Position numbers and translations under genes: made by a program. Source: Tomocerus qinae (lineage: Eukaryota > Arthropoda > Collembola > Entomobryomorpha > Tomoceridae). Taken from it: a stretch of 64,000 nucleotides of DNA. Every line of letters starts with the position of its first letter. Position 1 is the stretch's first letter. The notes beneath the pieces were generated by a model. It made no database searches and was not told the origin of the DNA. It saw only the letters and a program-made list of their open reading frames with translations. Location of the stretch: assembly GCA_020055645.1 (NCBI GenBank), contig CM034548.1:7130001-7194000 (forward strand). Direction: 5' to 3'. Shown here one piece after another: positions 23,160 to 38,100 of this stretch.

Positions 23160-26100
23160 CAGAGCTAAAGCCTGACGTAGTTCCTTCAAAAGATTCGCGA
23201 AAGGAAAGAAGAGTTTTCACTTGGCAATGCAGATCATGTAGCTATATAGAGAATTGCTGTTGAGAGTTAATACGGCAAGATAATGATAATGACACGGAGG
23301 GTAGTAGTTTAAACTGAATCTGTCATGGTACATATTGCTGTTAGTGAGGGGAACGTAATGGAAACTCAAGAACATTACCAACGTCAACAATCAATTTATG
23401 TTCTCTGCAGTTAATCTAAATTAACAACGAATAATGCAATGAATGATCCAGATCAGGTTTCCTTCTTCGTTGTGGCAGGCACCTGTTGTGTTTGTGTGGT
23501 GTGTTGGCAGATAACCCTCTCTAATACTCTTTCCTTCCTTCCTATTAAAGTCATTATCACTATCTTAATTTACAAGGCCTACCTGCGTGACGTGCGCTCG
23601 CTCTACCAAAAACTAAATCTCTCCACGTCCTCCTTCGTATACCAATCATCTGTCTGCACTTACTCAACCTGCATAGTAATTATTACTACACTTTTTCATT
23701 ATTCGAAAATCTTCCTCTTTCCAGCAATTGAGACTTTCATACAATCAGACTCAGCTCTGATAGCTACTTATGTAAATCTTTATACTCTAAACCTCGATGC
23801 AAAGGACCTTTGACTCTGGTCTTTGGGTTTAAGAAAAAATTGATAAACTCCAGGTAGGTTTTAATAGTACGAGGCAAGTCATAGTCAAATCGTATAATAG
23901 TTTAGCAGATAATAATACAAAAGTCAGGTTATCTATATAATTAGCCATTATCCCATGATATGAATATGAATGGATTTGAATAGGAGCACTTATCGTCAAT
24001 AGAAGAATTGCTCCTTTTGTTAGATTTTCATGGGCAATAATAATTGAAGATTTTTACAGAGCCAACAACAAACATCACGCATTCATAAAGACGGCTTCTT
24101 TTTTCTGGCCTAATATTCTAGTTTGGTATACACTCTGCATTTATGTACTCTCTTGGCTCTCAATTGAATTTGCATGTGGAACCTATTAACTGTTTTGTGA
24201 GTATAGTCAGACGCGTTTTCTATTGTAGAAAAGATAATGTGCTAATACAAGACACACGTTCTTTGCGAATGAATGAAATATGGCAATAATCGTAAATAAT
24301 TAATAGCACTTGGTTGGACTTGCTATAAGTGCCTTTAGTATAATTACATCTTGTTTACAAAGCACACTCACAACACTCAGAAAACAATCTATTTCAATTT
24401 GTAGCTGGGCTTGTTTGATTGGCCTAATGTTTTATTTCAACTTTTTTAATTTACTGTCATTTTACCAGTTTATCAATTGGAAAAATATAAATTACTCATA
24501 TATCTACACGCAGTCGTATTATACTGACATACAACTAAAACAGAAGAGTAATAAATTACCTTTGCTATATAAATACAAGAATGTATAATATGAAGTTTGG
24601 GCATGTAGATTTTTTATAATGCGCTCTTTAAAAGTTGAGTGGACCTTGTAGTACAATATCTACAACAACAATTAGTACTTCTCTCTTGCAGATAAACGTG
24701 TTCAAAAAATACAGTTAATTTACATTACTTTAATTTATGTATGAGCACCATCTTTATAGCTGGCGCAGCTTGTATATTTTTGAGTTTCGATTTTACATTA
24801 CACTCCACATCATTTATTATCTCCTTGCTCTAACGGAAATTTGTATCAATTTGCAATTTTTCTAGCAAAGGAGAGATTTACATAATGAAAATGAGAATAA
24901 TAGAGGTTTGTTGGAAAAGGTGACATTTTTGAGGAGTGAGGTTAATTTTGATAGAAAATAAAAAGGTGTCATAAAATGGAGCGAGTTGAAACTAGATTCA
25001 GAATTTACAATCCAGAATACTGAGAAACGGATGACATGACAATTGAATTGGGCAAGAAAAGCAAGGGAACAAGTCTTGTTCTCGTTATCTCGTCAGTCCA
25101 CGCAAGTTATCTCATTAGTTTGCCCACTGACGTTTCTACAAGGGTTAGTAACTGTGATTAAATTTTACGACGATCCTGATTCCAATCCAATAACAGTACA
25201 ACATTCTCAGCAAAATAACTAACAACGGACATGCCAATGAAGTTATAATCAATATGAAGTCAGGAGCAGAGCAAGCAATTCAATGCAGCACATCAGAATG
25301 AGCCAGCAAAATGATCTCCACACTGTCAATAGGTGCCGATTGCTGTCAGTGTCAATTTTTCAATGAGACTCCTTGGCAGTCCCATCACTGCATAAACAAT
25401 GCACCAACTAACCATAATATAGCAAATGCAATGAAATGCCTTAGTTAGTAGTAATATTGTAATTCCTTGAGTTGGACGATGAAAAGTACCTGTTTGCATA
25501 GAAGTTAGCAACTTGGGAATTGCTGATCATGATCCTTCAATCCAAGCAAGTGAGTTTGATCACAAAGTGCTCACAGCAGCCTACGCATCTAATCTGGTTC
25601 AATCATCTTATCTATATCTCTCTCAAGCAACATCATCAACAATTCATCTTTTCTCCTCTTGGCTTGCTGGGCTAGAGAAGTGCAGTCAGATAAATGCTTG
25701 ATGTTACCTTACCCATTAATTTACATTCGAGCACCTGCGTTTTGTACTTATATGTAAGAACACCTACTGCACATTTTCAAGATACCAGAACAGGGCATAA
25801 TTTTACGACTTCACTTTTTTACGCATTTCAACAAACAATACCAAAATTGATTTCCATACAATGAACACATTCGAATACATAAAAATGTGGCATCAGCTTA
25901 AATCATGACACGTATACATAACCTGACAAAAGGTTTTTAGATCACACCATCACAATCTATTGCAAATTATGTCGCAGTCATAGAAAAGGTCAATGCAATA
26001 CTCGCAGCAAATTAGCAATCTTAAAAATTGACTTGCAAATGTCAATTCTTAGTCGTTTTTAATTAAAGAGATAAATTGGTCTTGGGTGAAATGGATCATG

Positions 26101-29100
26101 ATAATACTAATTAGGCTATATTTTAGTAATTAGACTACTTAAAGACAATGGACATTACTGTCGCTTGGGGATTGCAATTATTTCACCATTACCAATTGAC
26201 AAAAGACATTCATTTGGATTTTACACAGAGAAATGTAGGTTTCCTATATGCATATTTTATTTCTGATAAATATATTTATGAAAGCAGGTAATTGGATATA
26301 TCCATGAATTCTCTAAATCAATCTATTTGCAATATTAGACACAGGTGGGGTGAGTGATAAGGTGTTTAGCGTCTGTGAAAAAATAGGGACACGATGTAAA
26401 TCTGAGATAACAATGTAGCAATCAAAAGTCAACTAATGAAAGCAATAGCAGGGCATGTGAGAAGCAAATTGATAGATATCCGTTAGTTGTGCAAATGTTG
26501 TAAACATGTTAATAAATTAATTGTCATTGTCCCATTAAGAATAGTTAGCTGACCTGCATCATACATTCGCTTATGTACGACTCTTGTCATTCTGTGATAC
26601 ATAAATGTCAATCAATTTAATTTAAATCTTGTGTTTTTCACCACGAGAAAGTTAACAATGAGTCTGGCCTGATGCACTTGCCGATTGCAATTTGGATTTG
26701 CAATGCAATACACTTGCTGTCTTTTACTAATCATATCCTTAAGTAGTGATGAAATGAAGTTAACCAAAGTAAACTGAACCATCCACTAATTCATGTATTG
26801 CTAACGACTTAGTACCCAAATGGCATGCATAAGTAAGTGCAGATGCGGTATGATAGATAAAAACTTTGTGACCACTTACTCTTTATCTATAATAATAATC
26901 GCTTAAGTACATACAGTTTACGACACTCAATTTCAGTCTCAGGTACAGAGATGACATACTAAAGCTTAGGCTTGTGCATTTAGTACCTAATAATACGCAT
27001 CTCAAGCTGAGCTAAAAACATTCTAGTTCAGAACTGGAAAAAATCGTTCGTCCGTTCAATTGAACTTTAATTTGTTCCAAAAAATCCAAATTAACGTTAT
27101 AAATCAAAACTAGTATAGGGGAAATTTCTTTGTTCTTTCTTTGGTTTTCTTTCGATATTTGTCTAACACATGAAAATTATAAGGATTTCACCCGAAATTT
27201 ACACTAAATTTGTAAATTTCCATCCATTTTTAATAATTTTATTATCTGGCATCCTTAAACGTACTACGTAGTATCATTTATCGTTCGTAGAGGAACTTTT
27301 TCTTTCACTGTTTGACACAGAATAAACAAACGAACTAATTGAACTGCTCTGTCTCAAGTTATATTGTATATTCTTTGCGTGCATTATTACTGTACGTGTC
27401 CGTTGCTCTCTGTACTAATTGTAAGTGCACATGCTAACTAATAAAAAGGCAATGTATCCAAAATGTTTATCTCTGTTACTTTTATTACATTTCTCAATCT
27501 CACTTCACTTCTTACCACCATAAAACAGCAGTAACTTTTTGAGTTAGATACTAAAAGCAAAATAATATTCTATTACATATAGTACTTACAACTCTAACAT
27601 TGAGCATAAGGGAATGACAAGCACAGCGTACTAATATTTCTAATTCATTCTTAAGCAAAATTCATTCTTTTTGAATGGAAAGCGATGAAGTATTCTCATT
27701 TCTTTGTCCTATAATTTTTCATTATATACACGAATGTGGACATAAATGTTCATTAAAATAATTTTTAATATGTAAATGTTCAGCGAATTATATTATGGTC
27801 AGATTGTGTCACAAAGATACTAGAATCTCACATAAATATTCGGCTTTTATATCATAGGACTAGGCAATCATTACGCCCTTGATTTTCACAAGGCTTATGC
27901 AGCATTATTCAGTTTAATTTCGAAAGATGCTAATCCATTGCGAAGGTCTTTGTTTTACGTAATATGCATTGCATACACGCTTGCGCATTACAACCAAAAA
28001 AAGATATACCTTCCGTTATATAAGGATATTGATGCATATTTTGTAATAGAGCCGGGGGATTTTTTGCCTAAATTTGTTGTGGGAGCTTGCTCACAGAAAG
28101 CATAATATGTGTCTCTTTTGAAAGCACCCCAAATTTTCACAAAATAGAAAATACTAATTAGATTTGTTTCCGAGAAAATGTCAAACTTTATCCAAACACG
28201 ATACTGTTTATGAAAACGTTGGCTTGTTGGAAGTCTTTTCGCATAATTTATGTATGTAGTGAACAACGACAATGTTCCATATCCCTATGAAAATTCCATC
28301 GTTGAAAGCGAAGAAACGTACGAAGAATTTACCATCTGCTCAATAGTGCTAGTTCAATAGGGCCAAGCCAACGCTCAAATTGTATGGCATATATGAAAGA
28401 AAAATGTAGACCAGAATGCAAATTCCTGGTCTTGCTTGCAAACTCTAATATTCAATGGTGATCGTTTCTGTATGTTTCTTTATCTAAACATTTATCTAAC
28501 CTTGGAATTTGAGCATCGATATTATAAGTAATACGTATTGTGGTATAGTGTGATGGAACTGTTACAGTTACAAAGTTACAATACAATCATCCACTAAGGA
28601 ATTTTATTCATCGTATAGGCTACGCAAATACTGTCTGTAACATCGTATACACATGAACCAAGATACAAAAGTGACTCTTGGTATAATCTTTAATGTAGCC
28701 GTTCGCAGATTCTCAGCAGGATTTTATGAATGGATCAGAGAAAATAAATATTTATGCACGTCCTTAGCATTTATGTACAATATACAGAGTGAATGTACAA
28801 ACTGTAATGGAAGGCATAGCACAAAACCATATTTTGGGTATCTTTTTTATGGGAATCTCTGATAGAAAGTACTTATATTTCTATTGCTACCAATTTATTA
28901 TAAAATATGCTCTTATCACTTCATGAATATTTAAAGCAAGACTTACCAACATCACCCATAACTACAATTTACAATTTACCAAGCCATAGAATTAAATTTA
29001 ATCCTAAATTTAAGTAGCATGTTCTCAGTAATAAAGGAATGTATTTTACTTTTAGGGTGAAACATCAAGCGAAAGTGTTCAGCACAAGAAATCGTTTCTT

Positions 29101-32100
29101 CATACCTTAGATGGTTAGTGTTAAGTGACTATGAGTAAGTTATTTCGGCTACTGCTGTGATGAATATTACACTTCTGGTCTTGTTGCTGCATCTGAGGAT
29201 AAACTACACCTTTAGTCAGGCTCTGTAATTCATTAGGCATAAAATTAAATGTAAAAGTACAACATTAATATCCTCTTTGTTATATAAGTACATACATTGA
29301 GAGAGTTTAATGAAACTTTGTGTCAAAAATTCTAATTGAAATGAAAGAAAAGTAAAATGTAAGGTTAAATGGAGTTTTTATTCTTTGGATTAAGTAATCC
29401 CAGAGAGCACTAAGCATAAAAGGACACATCGATATAAGATATTGATTGATTGCTATTAACGTATAAAACTATTATTGTCCTTATTAATTACACATTAGTT
29501 ATAGTACGTAGCACATGTATAGTGTAAACAATCAATATATATAAAAGATAAATAGAACGATACTTGAGTTGATAGGGAGTATAGAGGCTAGGTAGTAGAA
29601 TTGAGTAGGGATAGTATATAAGCCTACGCTTTTAGAATATCATGATAATAAGGACGCACATAAAATATGTTGATAATGCAGACAGTGTACAATTCCTTAG
29701 AAGCAAGCACCACTGACAATGATGTAAACCAATCAATTCATTAAAATGATAATCGTAATCATAACCATTAAATATTTCTACATGATATCTAGTAAATAAT
29801 GCATAGAGATGCATAGTAAGAGGAAATGAACGATGCCTTGCCCACGTTATATTCATTTATAGGCATAGAGACGGGAGAAACGAATTTTCATCTGTCAATA
29901 GAATACAGGTTGTTATTTTAAATTGTAGGACATGAAGGACCTCACAAGGTGAATCAAGAAAGAAAAACTAATGCGACTCACATAAACCTACATCAGAAAC
30001 AACATCAACCTAGAGAATCAAATCCGGAATTCATCTAGATGAACAGAAGACTATCTCATCATCCATTCTAATACACATAAAAATATTCTATATTATTATT
30101 ACGCTCTTCATAACTGTGTCGTGCAACGCAGGATGGTTTTAAATGCGATCACTGAGTTTCTCTACTACCAACAACATTTACCTGCTTTGGATGCCAATAA
30201 CGATAAATATCCTTTTCCGCTTTAATGAAGCATTAGTATATCGCCCTATAAGCCAAAATCACAAATATCGACATAATATTATAGTTACTTAAAACATAAA
30301 ATGTAAGCGAATAAAAACTGACCGACACCATTTAATATTATTTGGTGTCCGTTACAAACTACTCTAATACCTCATCGATTAGTTAAAGAATGCCAAAGGA
30401 GTTTACAATAACGAAAAAGACTAGTAGCATCAGAGAATACATTTTAATTAGGCCATGAATCGTTTAACTTTTTGTAAGTAGGTATTAACTATGTGCCTTT
30501 ATTTAATGGTATTTATACATGGGTGCAACTCATCCCAACAGCTACATAAGTAAGGCAGGTGTTATAACTGCAATTAAGACGAGCAGAAAATTGAGTAATA
30601 ATTTTTTAAATTTTTGCAAAGGAATGCAAAATTTTTATCCGTTTAGTAATCCTCTGAAATATATAAGTAGAAGGATTTTGATTTAACTATGTATGTAAAT
30701 GATACACTTTAATAATTTTTATTACTTAAGTGTAACTATGCAATGTGGTGTTTGTAATTATTGACTAACAAGGATTTGTCATCATTAAGCTTCCAGTTTA
30801 TCGTTAATGAAGGGTAATTTGCAAACACGTACAAACTTATGCAACTAACCTGACTATTAGTAAACTTTGCAAATCCACATAGTCTGTGAATGCAATTAAT
30901 TTGTAAACAGGAAAAGCAGAACATTGCTATACCTTGAAAAGTTACTTGGTAGTGGTGTAGGATTAAGAGCGGAACTTTTATGGAATTACTAAAAGGATGA
31001 TGTAGGAATTGATACGGAAAGAATTTGTAGAGAAATATGTAGTTATGAATGCAAATGTAATATTTGAGTGTAAATGCTGTCTGCATTTCATTAGATTACT
31101 AAGAATGTTTGATAGTTGTATGAAATTCATTGGGGAATAAGTAGAATCTAGAGCTGAAACTAAAAATCCGTCTGGCTGATGGAAATCTGTTCAATTTCAT
31201 TTAATTGCCTCGCATTTATATGCATTGCAGTAGCCAACAATCAAAAGTAAAGTAAAGACGAGGACGACCGCAACCCTGATACGATAATTACGACAACGAA
31301 AGAACCAGACAAGAATAAGATTTGATTGTTGAGAGGAGTTAAAGAAAGGCTCGGTCAAGACGTGCCTGTGTAAGACAGAGCCGGCCACACTAATAAGCTA
31401 TGCCCTCTACTATATTTCTTTCTTCATCGCTCTATTACAATATCTATAATGTAATGCATTAATAAGCTGCTTTACATTAAATCGAATACGGCTAGTCATG
31501 GTCATAGCATATTAGTATGGCAAATGGCGCAATTGTCCTAGTTGTTTGTTCAGTTATTAGCAGTATATGTATCACATTTAGTCGCGCATCCTAATACCTA
31601 TCTATCAGCTATTATTAATAATAATATTTGCAATATGTATTGATTATGCATTGTGGATAAGTACATATAAGTATATACAGCAGATAATAATATTACGAGC
31701 AGTTTCCATGTGTAAAAGTAGGCGGTTTGTTTAGTAAGTCATAGTAATAATCATTATCTTATTGCCATTTTTCTCAATATGCGTCAGTTTACTTCAATGA
31801 AGTGTAGTGCAGTTGATGAACGTGTAGACTAGAATGTTATTTGTATGCAGGTAATGAACTAATGGCTTTCGTTCACATGCAGAGATACTTGCACTAATGA
31901 GTATATCTTATCATTACTAAGTAGGTATGTACATGAATAAATTAGCTATGTAAACATTTAGCTTCATGGGGAGCACGTATTACGGAATACTTCTTCTTTG
32001 GCGCAGGTACTTTTCCTATGCATCTCTATATCCCTACCACTTACACAGTCTCTGCATTTCAAAACTCGACATAATGTATTCACTTGGCTACACGTTTTCC

Positions 32101-35100
32101 CTCATTGACCTGAGCTTCTGTGTACCACAAAGCTGCAATTACAATTTGCAATAGAAACAAACGCACTCTAACACTATTAACGCTAACACTACGACTACAA
32201 TAGTAGATTTGAGCTGTCTTGTTTTCTCCAATCAGACTTACTCTTCATTCTATACTAGGTATCCATCTATCTACAGTGCAAGGTGCACTGACCAAAATAA
32301 ATTAGTATTACTACACCACAGCATACCTGTTTATTATAACTCAACCTCACTTGTTCACTTTCTGTTTTTTACACAAAATCGTTTCATAATTGATAATTGA
32401 CTTTCTACACAGATACAATGAAAAGCTATAATTAACATTAAAATTTATTGACCTGTCAAGTTAAATTAAGTCATTCGCTAGTGCCTACGTACATAGCGAA
32501 AGTTGCATCGCTAATTTTTTAAATTATCTCTAAAGATTAGTACGTAGCGTAATTTTAAAATAAATATATTAGTCTTTCATGCATAGTTTTCATTTTCATA
32601 AGCAGAGGTTATGGCACCAATCATTTTTGCTTTAATGTCCAAAAACAGAAATCTGTCAGCCAGTACAAATTTCTCATTATCAACCCACATAAATGCAGAT
32701 CTCTCGATCATGGGAATTGATTACACTAAAACAATATGAGATAGAACTTTACACACTTGCTGACTGTGTAACAGCTAACTTAAATTTTCTTTGATGCTCT
32801 CGTCGTATTGATTTGTTAGTAGAGTAATTAAATACCTATACGTGGCTTTTGCATTGACATTAACGCTAGCTTATGGTTATACTAAACGGATAAATAGGTA
32901 TTGACTGTTATTTTCCTCGGGCCGCTGCAATCTTAAATATCACATTTGCTCTGTTGTTTTTACATTTTATCCTGTCACGAAAAGTTTTTTTGACAACATG
33001 TTCAAATGATTTTCCCTTTATAATAAGCCATCAAATTCCTACTTTTTTTCTTTGGAAGTGAGTACTTCTGCCGGTGTCATGTGCGTACTTTGTGTATCCA
33101 GTATCAAGCTAGAAGACAGAAAAACTCTTGAAGCGGGTTTATTTCTTCCACAACTGTCTGATCTGTCAGTCTGTCCTGTCACTTTTCGATCATGGTTCTT
33201 TTGATTTAATATTCAAATTGAGAGGACAACTGAATCTGATCAAAATATAATAACTGGGACAGAGAATCAGTACAAAGGATATGGAAACATTTCTCTCTCC
33301 AATGTGTTACTTAAAAACTGTTATTCTAATGTTCCTAATATTCTATGAACTATGGAAATTACAACTAAATTAAAGTCATTTCGGGTGACCTGAATTAAAT
33401 TAAATTTTAGAAATTTTCAAACGCATTAGATCATTAACATGAAGTAAATTGTACTGCTCGAAATATTTTAGAGATGTCATATTACAGCGCTAGCAGTAAA
33501 ATAGAGTGACAGAAGATATTTCTTAGACATTTGCTCCCTACTGCTTCTGCTTGTAGATCTTGTTACCCTTGAATTGACTGGCGGCCCAAGTATGCATTCA
33601 GGAAGACAATACAGTAGCCGTCATGTCATTCTTGGCAACAACTCTGTCAACGAGTTGACATTCAATTACCAAAGGGAGTTACCTCTGCGATCAACTATTT
33701 ATATCTTGAAGTATTATTATCAAGTGTCTCAAGTACCATGTAATCCCTAAAGTTGCTTCACGTGCGAGCCAAAAATCTCAGGTCTTAAGAATACACATTT
33801 TTATTAACAAAATTGAGATTTTCAATATTAGGAACAGGATTATAATATGCTAATACACATTCATCTCCCGAATCTAGAAAAAAATGCAGTTAAAAACTCT
33901 TACGATTGTTCTATACGTACTTGGGTGTTGTATCTGCATTGTAAATTTGACATAGATTTGATATTTTGATAGTCAAGATGATATTCCAAAAGGAAATAGA
34001 AATAGCGTTGCATTCAAAAATGATAATAAAGCTCCTTAAAAGTTTTCTGTTTTATATTCAAAACTTTAAAACGTCAATATTGTCTGAAAACGGAAGATTT
34101 ATTTGCGTACAGATAGAGATAAATATTAAAGTATTTCCTACGGATAAAGAAAATATAAAGATAATATATCTTCAGTAGAACGACAATGAAGAACGTATAG
34201 AAAAATGATGGGAAAAGGTAAGGAGTCAAAAAAGGACGACATATGATTTAGAAGGGGTGCTTTGAAAGGACACTAAAACATTGACGTAATAGTATCTGTA
34301 GTAGGAAATATACTGTGAGAATTTAACAATGAGTGGATTTGAGTCGGTGGGAGAATTAGCACACAATGGGAACACAATAGTTGAGATGAGAGATGTAATG
34401 CCTAATAGTAATGCAAACTAATCTTTCCCTAATCACGGACATCAACATCGTCATCCCCTGCTACAACTTGTACGCATTATGCTCGTCATTTCGGAAAGAA
34501 ACGCGGAGGAGGAGCACTTAGCTACGTACTGATTTCCATTCAACTGTTTACCTGTGTCATTCGACAAATTGCTCCTTTCAACTATCTACATGTCTCCATT
34601 TCCAAAATCCGTTCACACAAATAATCCATCGGTCCCAACAAAAATATTGACTTAAGGCAGCAACCCACGTCTCTCTAATCTTCTCCTTACCAATCTCTAC
34701 CGCTCAGAATTGTGTTGACCACGGAGTTTGACGTCCTAATATGGACTCTTTGGCTTAGCAATAGGCAATTACAGTAGCTTTTGATAAAGCACAATCCCAT
34801 CGTCCCCTTTTTCCCTAACTTAAGCTGCCTATGGAACATTTTGTGGTTCCCACTTTGTTTTGATTTCTTCTTGTTCATATCAATTTGTAGAAACATTAAA
34901 CGGTTTTTAACAACCTATTCACTAGTTATTTTCCCGTATTTTAAATATTATGTAAATTGTATGTAGATGTGATAACGCAACGTGGACTAATGCATAATTA
35001 TAGGTATTTTCGTTGCACAAATTTGTATCAATTATTATCACATAATAACAAAGGATACTTTTTGCAAATGGTTATATCGAATCCACCTAGCAAAATTGAT

Positions 35101-38100
35101 CTTACCAAAGTCAACAAAATTGAAAGTTGCCATTCACTATTAAGAGCTGTCTCGTCTGACAGTGTGAGTTTAAAAAGACAAATTGGATCGCAAGACTGAT
35201 AGACAATTTCATAGTATACAGAAAGGTTTTCTTATAACGTAGGCTATATATTTCGTATGTTACTAAGTGCCTTGTGCTACGGCTTGGGTTAGTCTATTTT
35301 TACGTATACGTTAGCCCAAAGATAGTGGGAGTCATTGTTTGTAAGATTTCTCCATCCATTCATTGTAACTTGTTCATTCATAACGTACTTCAACCACTTT
35401 AATATAACAACAACCACTTACTTATCCAGCAGTAATTCTAATTACGAATATATTTAACAATGGCACCCACGCTGAATGTAGGCAGTTACTAATTATTTTA
35501 TGTAATACAACAGTGTAAGCTAAATGCATAGCTGTAATATGCATAATGATGCAAGCCATTTGATAGGAAGAGCGAAGTTTATGTCAAGGAGAATAGTGAA
35601 TACTAATAGCTTTATGAATGTTATATTAAACTATGACTAGCACACAAGATTCGAATTCGCCAAGAAACTTGATATCTATACCTAGCAATAATAATAATGA
35701 TTGGATATATATTGCCGTCTGTGAAAGTATTTTACGACATTGCCTAAATAAACTCACATTAGATTTCAATGACCCTAAAACTATTTACATCGCTTCACAA
35801 GCAACATATTTTTTTAAAACTTCAACTTCAAAATTTTATATTTAAAAAACTGTTGTTGGGCGCTACTGTATAGAGGTAATACATTTGAGATATGATACTA
35901 TACGATAAGCCATAAGATAAAAAAGTGTAGACATAATTATTATTCTAATGTGGTATAGTAACTTTAAATACAATGGTGTGTAACTGAGTACGTGCATCAC
36001 TGAAATATTGTAATTGTTTTGAAAAGCAAGTACGAAGTGAAATGGAATCGAATGATAACGAAGATAATTCTGTCAATAATGAGTGTGTGTAAATAATACA
36101 GAGTCAAACTTCCATATGATTAGCTGACTAAGGAAGGACCACCATGTTATTAAGATTACTAAATGTCAAAACCAAATGTATTGAATTTGTTGGCCACCCT
36201 GAAGGATCACACTTTCATGACACATTCAAACTGAATGAAATATTCCAATTTTCAATTGCTCTTGAGTCTTTGGTGTGTTTGGCTGGAGTTGAAGAAGAAT
36301 TGAAACAACTCGTAATCCTTGTATTAGTTGGACTTGTAGATATTGCAGGTACAAGGAATGATGTCAGATTAGCCTATATTACCATCATTAGCAGGTAAAC
36401 GCGTGTTGCTTCCCAGCCTTCAATTAGTAAAAAATTAGAATAGCTATCATCTCATAATTTTCACAGTATCTAATTGTATGGCTGCCCTTGTAAGCCTTAA
36501 CCATGCAGACTCCCCGGAGCAGTCTCACCTTGAGACGGATAATTCCTATCCTATTAAACGTTTTAAGGTACAAAAGCTGCTGAAATATTAGTTCTTCTAT
36601 ACAGCGTTAAATTCAATTTTCCTCTTAAACTGCTTTTATAATCCTTCCTTTTCAATGTTGGCCATTGGGTGTCTTCGCTCATAATCTAAATAAATAGTCA
36701 TCACCTATTGGTTTCTTTTTGCTTGGAATTGTAACACGGAGTAATTCAACTCGAAGAAATTTCATATTTGTGAGCTTTGTGCTTACTATGGATTTTATTT
36801 TGGGGGAGGTGTGGGAAAGAGGGTGGGGAGAGAGGTGCGTTTGGGTCACGACCTCTCGCCCTGGCGGTCCTTTTGTTCTCCCTCAGACTGGCCACTGACT
36901 CAGACTCATAAAGCACGAGGAAAAGAGCAGCCGCTCACATCCGTAATATATGGTATTTACACGCTCATTATTTATTTTCACTTTCTTCACCGTTTTTACT
37001 TACAGAAACAATTTCCAGTTCCATGTACTCCTACAGTTATCTACATACTCATCACCATACTACCGTGACCTATATAATATGTTAAATGTATCTCCCTACT
37101 ATACTTAGACTATACTGCTCTGTCCAGCAGCCCAAATTTTGGTGGTTCCCTTATCTCATACAAAAATTTACATACGCTGTAGGTGTAAATCAAATACACG
37201 AAAGTATACATGAAAATATTCCTTTATCTGTGATATGAATACTTACACTCATGTAAGTAAGGGATACAGCAGTAAGTAGCTACAAATGAATGAGTCAGTA
37301 ATAAGTAATATATTATGATGCATATAATTGCTATTCAAATGTAATAAGGACGCTTTTTATAACTTAGGCACAAAGACCCTTTCACAACTCTAATGTTTAT
37401 AGAACAAAACTTTGTACATCCTGTATTAAGTTTTCAACCCAAAAAGAATTTCTATAAATAATGGACACTTAAGTACAATTAAAGTTAACAAAGTTCACAA
37501 GTTTCTTGCACTAGGCTAAAATCCACAAAAATATAATAAACTTAATGCACGAATTTGCACTTAATTCCATGATTCCAAGACGTGCGGATAAAGGAGTTTC
37601 TTTGTCCCGTAAAATATTGTTTTTGGAAAAAGTTTGCTATTACTGCACTCTTTTAGATAATTTTAAAGTCGATTGTAGTATTTTATGTACACGTTTCTGA
37701 TAAAAGACCATGTGCAATCTATTGGCTTAGTATAGCAAATATTTATATTCATATCGTGCGTAGAGATGATTTACAATGCCAATACGTCAATGCTATCACT
37801 ATTTAATTAGTTGATATGCTTGTAAATAAATTCTCATAATGGTATGTAACTATTGGCAGAGTAAAATGTTCCACAGTGAAGATATAAATATGAATTTATG
37901 CATGTTTTGCATGTTTCTTGTTGCGTATGTACCCCTACTAAATACATGTATATAAAATAGTCAAATTTTTACGACAGGAATAGCTTTGGCAGCAGCAGGC
38001 ATGCTAATTCAGCTGAGTCCACACATAGCGATGGGTATAGAACAGACAAGAAAGTACGAGTACAGTCTGTGGCCCTTCGAATCCATTAATTACAATTGTC

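Noticed and set aside
23439-23813. 124-codon plus-strand frame with hydrophobic stretches just right of the transposon
   Set aside because: Lies outside the TIRs and shows no family motif; hydrophobic residues are expected from T-rich codons.
36144-36398. 84-codon frame with a hydrophobic C-terminal half
   Set aside because: Looks slightly protein-like, but no family was recognised and no splice partners were seen.
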